The translations under genes were made by a program, and so were the position numbers. Positions 19,003 to 29,705 of a stretch of 64,000 nt of DNA are shown here, one piece after another (the first letter of the stretch is position 1; each line of letters opens with the position of its first letter). The stretch comes from Chondrus crispus (lineage: Eukaryota; Rhodophyta; Florideophyceae; Gigartinales; Gigartinaceae). Below the pieces are notes generated by a model that saw only the letters and a program-made list of their open reading frames with translations, was not told the DNA's origin and searched no databases. The DNA lies in contig NW_005178652.1 of assembly GCF_000350225.1 (NCBI RefSeq), positions 271,691 to 335,690 of the forward strand. Direction: 5' to 3'.

Positions 19003-19748
19003 TTCTTCGATGGCGATCGTCGGGTCGCCGCTCTGACTTGATCTGGGGACCTTGATGGATTGACGTCGAAAATCTTGTTCGTCGTCGTTCGCGACGCGGG
19101 GTTCGCGTTTTGTACGTCACAAAACAAAACTAAATACACAAACAATATCAAAAACAAAAGAAAGGAAAAGGTTTTGGTGCCAGGCTGGTAAGTAGGTTGT
19201 TCGTGGCGCAGGTCAAGTGTGGGCGCGACGAAACCCCTCTGTGCCCCCGTGATAACACATTAGTGTCCTCCTCGATGACGAAGTTGGTGGATGGATATGA
19301 CGCGTAACACGCGAGCTCGTGACCCTGTGTTGCCGTCAGCAGGAGTCTTGTGCCTTCTTCGATCCACTCAGAAAGGGGACGGATGTCCTCAGCCCTTGTA
19401 CGTGGCAGTGCAGTTGCCCGTAGTGTCGGCGTGTCAGGGTCATTGTGGAATCATCTTGTCGCTCATCGAGCGGACTGTAGGCGCTGCTAGTGAACCGGGA
19501 AAGTGCCCTTGGGTGCGATGGGTCATGTATTCGCCTGTGGCAAGTCTTGAGTGTGTATGCGGTCGGTGTGAAAATTGCCAACAACATTTCGTACAAGTGC
19601 GGGCAATTCCCTGAATTATAGTTGATTTTTCGGAGACTGGCTGGAGCTCCGTCTGCGACTTATACCGATCGCTTGATAGCCCATCGGCGGCCCATCCATG
19701 TTTTTGGATTAAATTACGCTTCACTGGTGCGGACCGCTGATTCAAACG
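19003..19748. other. Unassigned sequence next to the Gypsy remnant
   Basis: No LTR, PBS, RNA gene or recognisable coding region. It may be the 3' part of the Gypsy element whose chromodomain lies at 19749-20333, or host DNA. Confidence 0.4.
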
Positions 19749-20333
19749 TCATTCCCTCTCTGTCCGTTGATGACGCGTGGAGGTGATCCTGTAGACTCCA
19801 TGCCTCCTCAGGGAATCCCCTATCTCTCTAACGCCTTGAACACGAATCGCGTATCCGCTCCATCCTTTAACTGGACTCCGCCCTTTGCTTTTCTGGCACG
19901 CCTCACTCTGACTTTCCCCCTTCGCCCTTCTGCCCTCTCCATCTTCTCGCGTTTCCAAACTCTTGTGAGCACCACTCTTCCCTGTCTTCGCGCCGCGTCT
20001 CAAAGTACCAATTCCAACTTGACAACATCCCAACGGGTGGTACCCCGCTTGGGCGCGTCCGACTTGCGGCGGCAAGGATAACTTCTTCCTTCGGAAATAT
20101 CTCACCACGGCGCTGCGCGGTAATTGCGCGACTGGTTCCCACGTCGCGTCCTTCGTCTCATATCCATAACATTTCACCCTGAGGACTAATTCCTCAACTT
20201 GATACCCGTGATCGATGATCTTTTCTATCACGTACTCGGCATTCTCATTTTCTTCCTCACGTCCGGGGTTACTTTCTTCCCCCTCCTGAAGATTCTCCAA
20301 CTCTTCCAACTCTTCTGAGTTAGTTGTCCTCCG
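19749..20333 (-). pseudogene. Ty3/Gypsy integrase C-terminal chromodomain fragment
   Basis: Open frame with an acidic N-terminal stretch and then a chromodomain: AEYVIEKIIDHGY, LRVKCYGYE, TWEP, LPRSAVVRYFRRKKL. This layout and the RRKKL tail match chromodomains at the integrase C-terminus of chromoviruses. The cage tryptophan usually seen in VKWKGY is Cys. The frame continues upstream into the C3 insertion at 20334, so the rest of the element has been pushed away. The roughly 100 residues after the domain are not recognised. The oldest element layer in the window. Confidence 0.72.
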
Positions 20334-21032
20334 TGTTCGAAATCTTCGACCACATGCTAAGCTACAAGCCTGGACAGATATTACACGTGTACGTCGCCGA
20401 AACCTAAAATGCTTGCAAGAGCATTCTCAGGATGTTTGGTCTTCAACGTGGACACGTGTCATATTTGTACACGGTTGCACTTTCCTATCATTTCCGAGCA
20501 TGTTTCAATTTTGGTGTTGACACGTGTAAGCTATGTACCTCGTGGCACTCTACAGTACATTCTAAACATGTTTCATTTTTCTCGATTTGACATGTGTGTG
20601 ACACGTATGACATTTGTCCTACACGGGTATGACACGTATGACGTATGTGCCACAGTGGTTATTAATCGTATTGTAGAATCTGTAATCTACAGTACAGTAC
20701 ATTCAGATACTATTGACTCTCAAACGGTCCCAAATTATTAGCAAGAGAGAGTACAAGTAGGAAAGTCATTTGATTATCAACCGAGAGTGGAAATAGGAGA
20801 GTCACTTGATTATCAACCGAGAGTGCAAGAAGGAGAGTCATTTGATTATCAACGAGTGCAAGAAGGAGAGTCACGTGACCAGCCCTAATGGCTCGTATTG
20901 TTTGTAGTTCGAAGAGTATAAGTAGCGCCAATAGTTGGCGACCAAGAGTAAAATGGTATCAACTTCTTTTCCCGTCAACCACCAGCAACCTTCAGCCATC
21001 CTTCTTCCCTCTGCCCCGCTGACCTTTCTTTA
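20334..21032 (+). repeat. 5' LTR-C of C3 (699 bp)
   Basis: Starts TGTTCGAAATCTTCG and ends TTCTTTA. It has only three minisatellite units (about 20752-20876). TATAAG near 20924. Confidence 0.9.
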
Positions 21033-21046
21033 GGTTATGGGCCCAG
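21033..21046 (+). promoter_or_regulatory. Primer-binding site of C3
   Basis: GGTTATGGGCCCAG after LTR-C. Confidence 0.9.
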
Positions 21047-21725
21047 TTCAACGCTGATCGTCGTCTTCGTTTTGGTTCAAGTTCGAGTTTCGCCGTCGTT
21101 CAAGTATCAGTTTGTTCAGCTCGTCAAGCAGAAGAAGAAGGTATCAGTTTCAGTCTCCGCTTTCGAGTTTGGTTTTTCAGTTTTCTCAGTTTTCGCCGTC
21201 GTTTTCAGCACCGTTTCAGCCGATTTTTCAGTTTGGTGGTCCGTCAGTTCCCAGTTTTTGGAAATCAACTTTGTGGTCTTGCAGCTTTGTCGTGGCAGTC
21301 GTTGTGTGAGCTGTGGGTGAGCCTTCCGCTAGTCGGGAGGAAGAAAGTCCCTAGTGGCCAACGCACTGCCAAATCCTCAGTGGAACATACCCTTGCTCTT
21401 GGTGAAAGGCTGGTGCCATTGGAAATCTGACTTGAGCGAGGGTCCGACCAAGAATCGTCGAGAGACGAATCACTGATCCTCGGGGAGGATCACAGTGTAC
21501 TGGTCTAGTCGATCCGCACTCTGCCTTCGGGAGGTGCGTCGGCGGTGTGGGTAACGCTCTCGGTATTAGCCCTATAGGTACGACTTCGGTCCCCTGGGTG
21601 AAGAGAATACGTGCCTAAACACTGAACCTCTCACTATACGTGTATAAGGTCGCGTACCTTGATTAAGTTCCCACGGAAGAGGGTGACCCAAGGAGTGATT
21701 GTGAACAAATCACACGAGTACGACG
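21047..21725 (+). other. C3 leader fragment
   Basis: Matches the C1 leader: the TTCAGTTTT-rich stretch, then the ACCCTCGCTC and GATCCTC inverted-repeat region shared with A. No gene. Confidence 0.8.
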
Positions 21726-22749
21726 TATTGAAAATGTGCAACCACATGCTGTTATCTGAAAAGGTCAAAATCGAGTGACACGTGTACATGACTGCACGGT
21801 CCGGGCGCTCTTACCCATATCACGACATGACACGTGTAAAATCCCAGATTTTGGGGTTCCGGGGACGAAAGTGGCCTCTGGGAGGGTCATGCAAATTTGC
21901 ATAGTTTTGCCAAGTGGAACCTTGGCCCGTAGCACTATAGACTACACAGTAAATACTGCAATTCTATTGGCCCTCAGGTCTAATGCTGCAAATCTATTGG
22001 TCGAGCGTTGTCCACGTGTGCGTCATTGGCTTTGTGATGTACTTTAAATGGCCTGTATATGCCATAATTACGTTGTTTTGGGGGTTTCAAGTGGTTTGCC
22101 ATGGTTGTAATGGGTATTTGCATGGGGCCCCCGGGCGGGACACATGTATGCTGTGTACACATGTACGTGTCGCCAGGTGGATTCGTGTACGTACACATGT
22201 ACACGCATCCAGGTGTATGCACATGAGGGTTTACAGTTTTACAGTGTCAGACTGTTTGCGATCCTGCGCGTGTCCGAGTACAGTACATGTGAATCAAAAG
22301 TACAACAAGTACTTCTCGCGAGAGAAATACAGTTGTGCGATTATTCTGTGTACGCGTCACGCTGTATGCGAGTCTTGCGTGAGCACGCGCCGTTGCACTG
22401 TGCTGTCGTCATGGTGCGCCGTTGGATGCAAGTTCATGACAATACTCGTGTGATTTACATGTATTCTCATGTGAGTTGTGTAGAAAGTCTGGATGCACAT
22501 TGTTATAACTTGCCATAACTATCTGACAGTGCTTGGCGAAATTAGTAAGGTGAGAAACAAGGATACGTATGGCGATTGTGATATGAAAGACGTTTGCGTT
22601 GTTGGAAATAGACAAGGGCCAAGTTGTTCGTTGCACAACAGTGAAGTCTGGCATGACTGGATGCAGATTAGTAAGGTGTGAAACAGTTGCATGCATAGGG
22701 CCATGGTTTACAGTCATTTGGAATGTGTAGAAATAGTTGTGAGCTAATA

Positions 22750-22769
22750 CTTACGAATCGATTCGTAAG
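22750..22769 (+). promoter_or_regulatory. 20-bp perfect palindrome in LTR-B
   Basis: CTTACGAATCGATTCGTAAG; in the other B LTRs the perfect core is the 18-bp TTACGAATCGATTCGTAA (for example 63879-63896). It is two inverted copies of the CCTTACGAAT box found clustered in LTR-A. It lies about 110 bp upstream of the TATA box. Confidence 0.6.
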
Positions 22770-22879
22770 GTGGAAATCGAACAGTATGGTCGGGCCACAA
22801 GAGGACCGCGCTTGGTCGCGCATAGTACAGTATGGTTTACTGGGAGTCGGACTAGAGCGATAGTGTAGCCCTCGAAGTG

Positions 22880-22885
22880 TATAAG
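22880..22885 (+). promoter_or_regulatory. TATA box of LTR-B
   Basis: TATAAG in CGAAGTGTATAAGTATCGC, about 105 nt before the PBS; conserved in all B LTRs seen. Confidence 0.7.
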
Positions 22886-22989
22886 TATCGCAGGAAAACG
22901 GCTTCAAAGTAAACCTCGGCACCAACTCCTTCACTCACACACATCAACCTGCCTTCCTTCTTTCCCTTGCCCCTCCGAACCTACCATTA

Positions 22990-23003
22990 GGTTATGGGCC
23001 CAG
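22990..23003 (+). promoter_or_regulatory. Primer-binding site of B1
   Basis: GGTTATGGGCCCAG immediately after CCATTA. Confidence 0.9.
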
Positions 23004-23366
23004 TCCCTCGCTGTCGTTTCACGGCATGAGTCTGTCGTTCTCGTTCCGTTGTTTCTGCTGTCGTTGTCGCTGTCGTTTTCGCTGCCGTTTCTCGTCGTTC
23101 TTTCCGCTGGTCTTCTCGCTGTCGTTGTCGCTCTCGTTCTTGCCGTCGTTCTTGGTTTTGGTTTTCGCTGTTGCTATCGTTCTTGCTCTCTTGTGTGAAT
23201 TGGTTTTGGTCATCGCCCCCGCTGTCTTCGTTGTCTTCGTTCTTGGATTGGCTTTCGTTCTTGCTGTGGTTCTTGCTGCTGTCTCTGTCTTTGGTCTTCG
23301 TCTTCGTTTCCGCTCCCGCTGCCGCCGTCGTCGTCAATCTCGCATTTGGTTTTTCTTCGTTCTCTC
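23004..23366 (+). other. Adenine-poor B leader
   Basis: About 360 nt built from GTCGTT, CTTCGTT and GCTGCC units with few adenines. It has an early ATG at 23026 opening a Phe/Leu/Val/Arg/Cys-rich frame of about 120-129 codons, open in all B copies, but two other frames are also long because stops are rare here. I do not call it a gene. Low A content leaves few ATGs before the ORF1 start. Confidence 0.65.
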
Positions 23367-24038
23367 ATGCAAAGTAAGTTTTGAGTTTCTTTCCATTTCC
23401 TACACATCTAAGTGATTGTCTTTGCACGTTTTGGTGGTTCTTAAGAGCAATAATTCCAAAATCTGTTACTGACGATTATCTTCATATTCCTTATTGTGAA
23501 TACCTGTTTTTACGGGGTTGTGTTAGATCTGGAATTAGTACCGGTGCGCTCTGCGCCTGGGAAGCTGGTCACCGGTCGAACGGTTCGGACATCGGAGGTC
23601 GTATCCGTTGAGGTGCTTGAGCCTGAGGATCAACCTTCACCTCGGCTCGCGCTTCCGGGTCCGTCCTCGAGTTGCGCACCATATAGGATTCCTCGTATTC
23701 CGCGCTCTGTTCCCGCACCAATAAAGAGAACTACGCATCGACTTTCTGCTCGGAAAGCGGCTGTTCTCGCGGATAAAGAGTTTAAGCGTGAGCGCAAGAG
23801 GAATCGTAAGGTGTGCCCGCGGTATAAGCGGTATTGTAAAGTGTGCGGCGTTAGTGGCAATAGTGCGAAGGCCTATTACGACCACATTCAGTCTAAGTCT
23901 CATCGCATTCAAGTTGCCAACGCTAAGGAGACTCCGCGTTGTAACCCTTGCAATCGCGTCTTTGAGTCTCACGGGCACCTGAAGTGCCACGAGAACGGTG
24001 CCGCACACTTGAAGGTAGTTTGTGAACAGAATAGTTAG
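23367..24038 (+). CDS. B1 ORF1: spliced two-zinc-finger protein upstream of gag-pol
   Basis: Exon 1 is 23367-23373 (ATG CAA A); the intron is 23374-23526 (153 nt: GTAAGT donor, TACTGAC branch site at 23467-23473, TTGTGTTAG acceptor); exon 2 is 23527-24038. The join is in frame and gives 172 residues. The unspliced frame opens only from a GTG and contains no Met anywhere, so splicing supplies the only ATG. The protein has a Pro/Ser/Val-rich N-terminal half, a strongly basic stretch (about 87-105, KEFKRERKRNRK), then two fingers of C-x2-C-x12-H-x5-H: C106, C109, H122, H128 and C141, C144, H157, H163. That spacing is typical of U1/matrin/JAZ-type fingers, which bind RNA, often double-stranded. 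Copia elements normally have no such gene; a role in RNA packaging, export or silencing suppression is inference. Intact in all five B copies. Confidence 0.75.
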
Positions 24039-24210
24039 GGATTTCTTCCAAATAAATTCACATATCTGTTCGCAAATTTCTCTTAGTGCAACTTCATAGT
24101 AATCATATCGAATTTCTTAGACGGGTGAGCTTGCCATTGTGTTGACTATCGGTTAACGGCTTGGGATCCCCGAACGGATTTTCGAATACTTGAAGTTTAT
24201 TTGCACTAAA
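24039..24210 (+). other. ORF1 to gag spacer of B1 with conserved leader block
   Basis: Contains two splice-acceptor-like sites (TCTCTTAG ending 24086, TTTCTTAG ending 24120). The second is followed at once by the 50-nt block shared with A and C (24121-24170). If the 23374 donor also uses this acceptor, a gag-pol mRNA without ORF1 would result. The gag ATG at 24211 has the context AAAATGG. Confidence 0.5.
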
Positions 24211-24788
24211 ATGGAAGATCAAGGAGGAGGAGGATCCATCAGAATCGACAAACTGACGGACTCCAACTTCTACGTGTGGAAGCAGAAAATACAACTTCTG
24301 CTTGCTCTACGTGATGTTGACCAATACATCGTTGAGGGAAGAGTTCCAAGTGAGGAACGCGCGGAAGAGCGTAAGAAGTGGATCAGAGGTGACAGTAAAG
24401 CTAAAGCACTGATTGGTCTCTCCCTATCAGATGAGCATCTTGAGCATGTACGTGATGTTGATACTGCTCATGAGATGTGGGAAGCTATTGTCAACGTGTT
24501 TGAGAGGCACACTTTGCTGAACAAACTAGCTGCACGTCGTGAGGTCTACACTGTGAAGATGCTTTCCGGTGAAAAGGTGCTTGCATACATCAATCGTGTC
24601 AAGCAGCTGGCAGCCATCCTCAAGTCAATGAGCGTAAACATCGATGACAAGGAGATGGCCATGGCAGTTCTCAACGGTCTGCCTGCCCGTTTCGAGGCTC
24701 TCATCGTTGCACTAGATGCTCTCGGTAATGAGGAAAAGATATTCAGTTTGGACTTTGTGAAAAGTCGTCTGCTGCAGGAAGAGCAACG
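24211..24788 (+). pseudogene. gag-pol: B1 gag, 5' part, cut by C1
   Basis: Encodes MEDQGGGGSIRIDKLTDSN and the rest of the Gag core to about residue 193 (LLQEEQR), then is broken by LTR-C at 24789. The continuation lies at 31605. Target duplication CAACG (24784-24788) and CAACA (31605-31609). One substitution (REVYTVK for REFYTVK) is private to B1. Confidence 0.92.
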
Positions 24789-25599
24789 TATAGAAAGGTC
24801 AGCGGGGCAGAGGGAAGAAGGATGGTTGAAGGCTGCTGGTGGTTGAAGGGAAAAGAAGTTGATACCATTTTACTCTTGGTCGCCAACTATTGGCGCTACT
24901 TATACTCTTCGAACTACATACAATACGAGCCATTAGGGCTGGTCACGTGACTCTCCTTCTTGCACTGGTTGATAATCAAGTGACTCTCCCTGTTGCACTC
25001 TCGGTTGATAATCAAGTGACTCTCCTACTTCCACTCTCGGTTGATAATCAAATGACTCTCCTTCTTGCACTCTCGGTTGATAATCAAGTGACTCTCCTAC
25101 TTCCACTCTCCGTTGATAATCAAATGACTCTCCCTGTTGCACTCTCGGTTGATAATCAAGTGACTCTCCTACTTCCACTCTCCGTTGATAATCAAATGAC
25201 TCTTCTTCTTGCACTCTCTCTTGCTAATAATTTGGGACCGTTTGAGAGTCAATAATATCTGAATGTACTGTACTGTAGATTACAGATTTTACACTACGAT
25301 TAATAACCACTGTGGCACATACGTCATACGTGTCACACACGTGTCAAATCGAGAAAAATGAAATCTGTTCAGAATGTACTGTAGAGTGCCACGAGGTACA
25401 TAACTTACACGTGTCAACACCAAAATTGAAACATGCTCGGAAATGATAGGAAAGTGCAACCGTGTACAAATATGACACGTGTCTACTTTGAAGACCAAAC
25501 ATCCTGAGAATGCTCTTGCAATCATTTTAGGTTTCGTCGACGTACACGTGTGATATCTGTCAGGCTTGGAGCTTAGCATGTGGTCGAAGATTTCCAACA
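24789..25599 (-). repeat. 3' LTR-C of C1 (811 bp)
   Basis: Element strand starts TGTTGGAAATC at 25599 and ends TTTCTATA at 24789. Seven minisatellite units (about 24960-25215). Confidence 0.93.
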
Positions 25600-25619
25600 C
25601 TCCCCCTCGATCACATGCT
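25600..25619 (-). promoter_or_regulatory. Polypurine tract and hairpin arm of C1
   Basis: GAGGGGGAG next to the LTR. AGCATGTGATCG (25619-25608) pairs with CGACCACATGCT (25586-25575), leaving a 21-nt loop. Confidence 0.85.
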
Positions 25620-28600
25620 TTTACTGGACACTGCAAGTCCCAGAAGTTCTACAAACTTCTGGAATAGAATTCGCCCAAGTGCTTTGGTTAAGATATCTGC
25701 AGGCATCGAAGTGGTCGGACAATGCGACAAATACACAATGTTTCTCTTAATAGCATCTCGTACGTAGTGGTATTTTACATCAACATGTTTGTTGCGACGG
25801 TTGATCGATTCATTCTGTGCAAACGAAATCGTCCCTGCATTGTCACACCCCATCATGATCGTGGGATCAGAATCAAGTCCGAGGACATCAGCAACAACTT
25901 GACGCAACCAAGTCGCCTCCTTACACGCTTCACATAGTGCAATGTACTCAGCTTCACACGTCGAAGTCGCAACCACAGTCTGTTTCCGGGAACTCCAACT
26001 GATAGCTCCACCACAGAACTTGAAAACATATCCGCTGGTCGACTTGCGAGAGTCTGAACAACCGGCCCAGTCAGCATCACTGAAACCGAGCAACTCCGGC
26101 GATTTGGATTTATTGTCAAACACGATTCCTAAGTTTCGAGTCCCTTGCACGTATCGCATTACTCGTTTTACACCTGCCCAGTGTGACTCACATGAGTTGG
26201 CAGAATGTTGGGAAAGCTTTCCAATGGCGTATGCCAAGTCTGGACGAGTGCCAACCATCAAGTACATAAGGCAACCGACTGCCTCACGATACGGTGCCTT
26301 TGTTTCGGAGTCGTTTTCGATAGAATTCGTGGTTTTGCGACCTTGTTCCATTGGAGTCAGAGAAGGGTTACAAGTCGACATTTTAAAACGATCAAGCACA
26401 TTTAATGCATACTTAGTTTGAGTGAGACTCAATGTCTTGATAGTGCGATCTCTTTGAATCTCAAGACCAATGCAGACTTTTGCTTCACCAAGGTCTTTCA
26501 TCTCAAACCGTTTGTTAAGCTCCCCCTTCATCCATTTGATGGCATGGATATCACTACCAGCGAGTAACAAGTCATCGACAGAAAGTGCAATTAGCATGAT
26601 AGTGTTACCAATGCGTTTAATGTAGAGGCACGGATCACTACGTGAAGTCTCAAATCCCAATTCACCGAGTAAGAAATCATCCACTTTGGTATGCCATTGA
26701 CGAGGTGCTTGTTTAAGACCGTAAAGTGCTTTCAAAAGTTTACACACATGATCACTTTTGCTTTTGTCAATGCACCCTTCGGGTTGCTCCATGTAGATGT
26801 CTTCATCCAAGTCGCCGTTCAAAAACGCAGTCACGACATCCATCTGATGAAGTTCAAGGTCGTAATGAGCAACTAAGGCAAGAAGTAGACGAATAGTCGT
26901 AAACTTTATGACAGGGGCATATGTCTCAGTATAGTCAAGACCCTTCACTTGCTGGAATCCACGGGCAACAAGTCTGGCTTTTGCACTTTCAACTATATTG
27001 CCATTTGCATCAGGCAGCTGCTTGACATTGAAAACCCATCGAGATGTCAAGATGTTTGACGCCTCAGATCGAGGAACAAGTTTCCAGGTCTGATTCTCAG
27101 TCTGTCATGCAAGTTCTTTGTCAATGCCGGTTTGCCAGAATGCAGCTCTAGGACCGTGGGTTGCTTGTTTGAAAGTCTTGGGACCTTCAATAGCGACATG
27201 CGCATGTGAAAGAAGAGCAGCTGCAAAGTTGCTCCTCCACCATGATCCGGGAGGTCTACTGATTCGAGACGATCTTCGTACAGCTGGAGTCGGAGTTGGA
27301 GGGGTGACATTTGGAGTTTCGACGGGAGGTGATACATCATCTTCATTCTCACCTACAGAGTGAGTGTCCTCGTTTTCAATAACCTCCCCTGAAATTTCAT
27401 CCTCTTCCGACCGAACCTCATTAGCATTTGAGGTAGCGGCCTCATTCTCATTGTCCCCACCGAGCAATACAACGCCAACGTCAGAGCTGATTGAATCTTT
27501 TTCATGTGCAGGAATTTCATGCATCCCACATGTCGATTCATCAAACTTGGCATCTCGTGAAACAACAACTTTACTCAACTCTCCGTCCCAAAGTTTGTAT
27601 GCTTTACTGCATTGCGAATAACCGAGAAACATCGCTTCACGTGCTCGCAAGTCAAGCTTACGGAGCTCTAAATTCGGTAATGTATACCAACACTTTGACC
27701 CAAATACTCGCAAATGGCCAACATTTGGAGTTGACTTCATCCAAATGTGATGGGGAGTCGTGTTAACTGGCAAAGCCCGTGAAGTAACTCGATTGGGTAC
27801 ATATACTGCAGTGGCAAGAGCCTCTGCCCAGAATCGTTTACTGACCTGTTTATGAGAAAGCATGGAACGGACAAGATCAATCAAGGTTCGATTTAAACGT
27901 TCAGCAACACAGTTTTGTTCAGGTGTGTAGGCAGTGGTGAGCTGGTGCTGTGTACCGTTTGAATCCAAATATGACTTGAATTCTGTCGACAAGTACTCTC
28001 CCCCTCGATCAGTGCGAAGCACCTTCACTTTGCGACCAGTGTGCGTTTGGGCAAACTGTTCATACAACTTGTATTTTGCAAAGGCCTCAGATTTATTTCT
28101 CATCGTGTACACAACAACCCAGTTCGAGTGATCATCTACAAATGTAATGAAGTATCTCGAACCACCAATGGATTGTACTTCGAGCGGACCGCAAACGTCA
28201 GAATGTACCAAGTCAAGACAGTTCTGTGCTCGAGACGATGATCGCTGTTTCGGGATTACTGATCGTGTTGCTTTGCCGAACACACACGCAGGACAAACGA
28301 GAGAGTGATTGTCAGACTTTCGATTCATTGCTCTGATCACATCGCTTTGACGAACATTGATGCCACTTACCACATTATTGTGAATTATTGATGCGATTCC
28401 TTGTACGTTAACATGGGCCATTCGTTCATGTAGCGTCTGCAAGGAAACTACATGAGCAGAGAAAGTTTCATTCATGACATCAAGTATGAATAAATCCCCA
28501 ACTTGACTAGCTGTGGCAACTAGAGTTGGTCCTGCAGTAACGATGCATTTGTCATTTTCAAATGACACTTGCAAGCCCTTTGAAACGATTTGGCTAACAG

Positions 28601-29705
28601 ACAGAAGCGAGTATCCCAAATCAGGGACATGCAAAACGTTGGACAATTTGCAAGGATGTGGACTACCATTGACGTTCAACATGAATTCTACCTCACCACG
28701 ACCAGCGACATTGGCTCTAGCCTTCGTGCCCATCTCAACTGATCCAGATTGCATCTGTTCATAAGTAACGAACAAAGAGCGATCAAATGTAATGTGGGCA
28801 CTGCAACCGGAATCCACAAGCCACGACCCTGCGTTCACTGCCTTCTTTTCGGGAGAAGAAGTCGAAAGCAGGCATGTAAAGTCGCTTTCAGCAAAGGCAG
28901 CAGTAGAAGTTTCATCTCGAGATACGAATGCACTTGGCTTCATGCCGGGGTTGCGGGACCGGAACCCGTCTGGCGGTGCTGGTCGGCGCCCATTCACATC
29001 CTTGCCCCAGCAACGTGCTGCAGTGTGTCCATGTCGATTACAGTTCGTACATCTCATATCACGTCGAATAGGCATGCGATTGACAAGTGCAGGTGCGTGG
29101 AGTGAAGTAGTAGAAGCGGTCTTCATGCTCTCTCGTTGTTCCTCTTGCAGCAGACGACTCTTCACAAAATCGAGTCCAAACACTTTATCCTCATTGCCAA
29201 GTGCGTCAAGTGCAACAATCAAGTTATCGAATCGTGGAGGCAAACCATTCAACACAGCCATTGCAATTTCTTTCTCGTCAATCTCAACACTCATTGACTG
29301 CAATCTGGCAGCAAGTTGCTTCACACGATTGATGAACACGAGCACTTTCTCGGATGGGAGCATGCATACAGTGTAAAAGTCGCGACGGGCGGAAAGTTTG
29401 TTGAGCAAGGTGTGACGCTCAAACACATTCAGAATCGCCTCCCATGTCTCTTTCGCACTGCTACACCCTCGCACATGTTGCAAGTAGTCATCAGAAAGCG
29501 TGAGTCCGATGACTGCCTTTGCTTTCGCATCACCACGAATCCACTTCCTGCGATCATCTGAGGTCGCATTTTCCGAAATATCATCAAAAACGTATTGATC
29601 GACATCTCGGAGAGCAAGCAGTAGCTCGATTTTCTGCTTCCAGATGTAAAAGTTAGATGCGGTCAGCTTCTCGATTCTGACTGATCCAGAGCTTTGGTCA
29701 TCCAT
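25611..29705 (-). pseudogene. gag-pol: C1 Gag-Pol, one nonsense mutation
   Basis: ATG at 29705, Gag, CX2CX4HX4C knuckle, DSG protease, HHCC and DDE integrase are readable to about residue 866. A TCA-to-TGA change (A-S-Q to A-stop) at about 27105 then ends the frame just before RT. RT and RNase H are open again to 25611. The RT motif reads SVDD instead of YVDD (TAT to TCT), which should abolish or strongly reduce polymerisation. The C-terminus ends SSKSM. Otherwise about 95 percent like A1 by eye. Inactive. Confidence 0.92.

Larger units (their letters stand above)
20334..21725 (+). mobile_element. Copia-C3, 5' part only, interrupted by the B1-B2 array
   Basis: LTR-C (20334-21032), PBS, and leader up to CACGAGTACGACG at 21725, where LTR-B begins. 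The next leader bases (AAGGCAGTTTC in A1) are absent and should lie beyond the B array, outside the window. Left flank CTCCG (20329-20333) is the candidate target duplication. Confidence 0.9.
21726..22989 (+). repeat. 5' LTR-B of B1 (1264 bp)
   Basis: Starts TATTGAAAATG and ends CTACCATTA. Boundaries are fixed by the B3 insertion, whose LTR ends lie between perfect TCTTG duplications. So the ends are TA...TA, not TG...CA. U3 starts with the CGACCACATGCT-type box shared with A and C. Confidence 0.92.

Noticed and set aside
8134-19007. Target-site duplication around the T/A composite as one insertion
   Set aside because: The flanking five bases CATAC and TTCTT do not match, so a single insertion event is not supported.
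22130-22220. TGTACACATGTACA-type palindromes in LTR-B as a separate mobile repeat
   Set aside because: They are present in every LTR-B at the same place and have no own boundaries, so they are part of the LTR.
23496-23526. Unspliced start of ORF1 at 23496
   Set aside because: The codon there is GTG and lies inside the predicted intron; the spliced ATG at 23367 explains the frame better.
24945-25230. Repetitive leucine/valine-rich protein frames across the LTR-C minisatellite
   Set aside because: The 36-bp unit is a multiple of three, so frames stay open automatically; the region is promoter DNA upstream of a TATA box.
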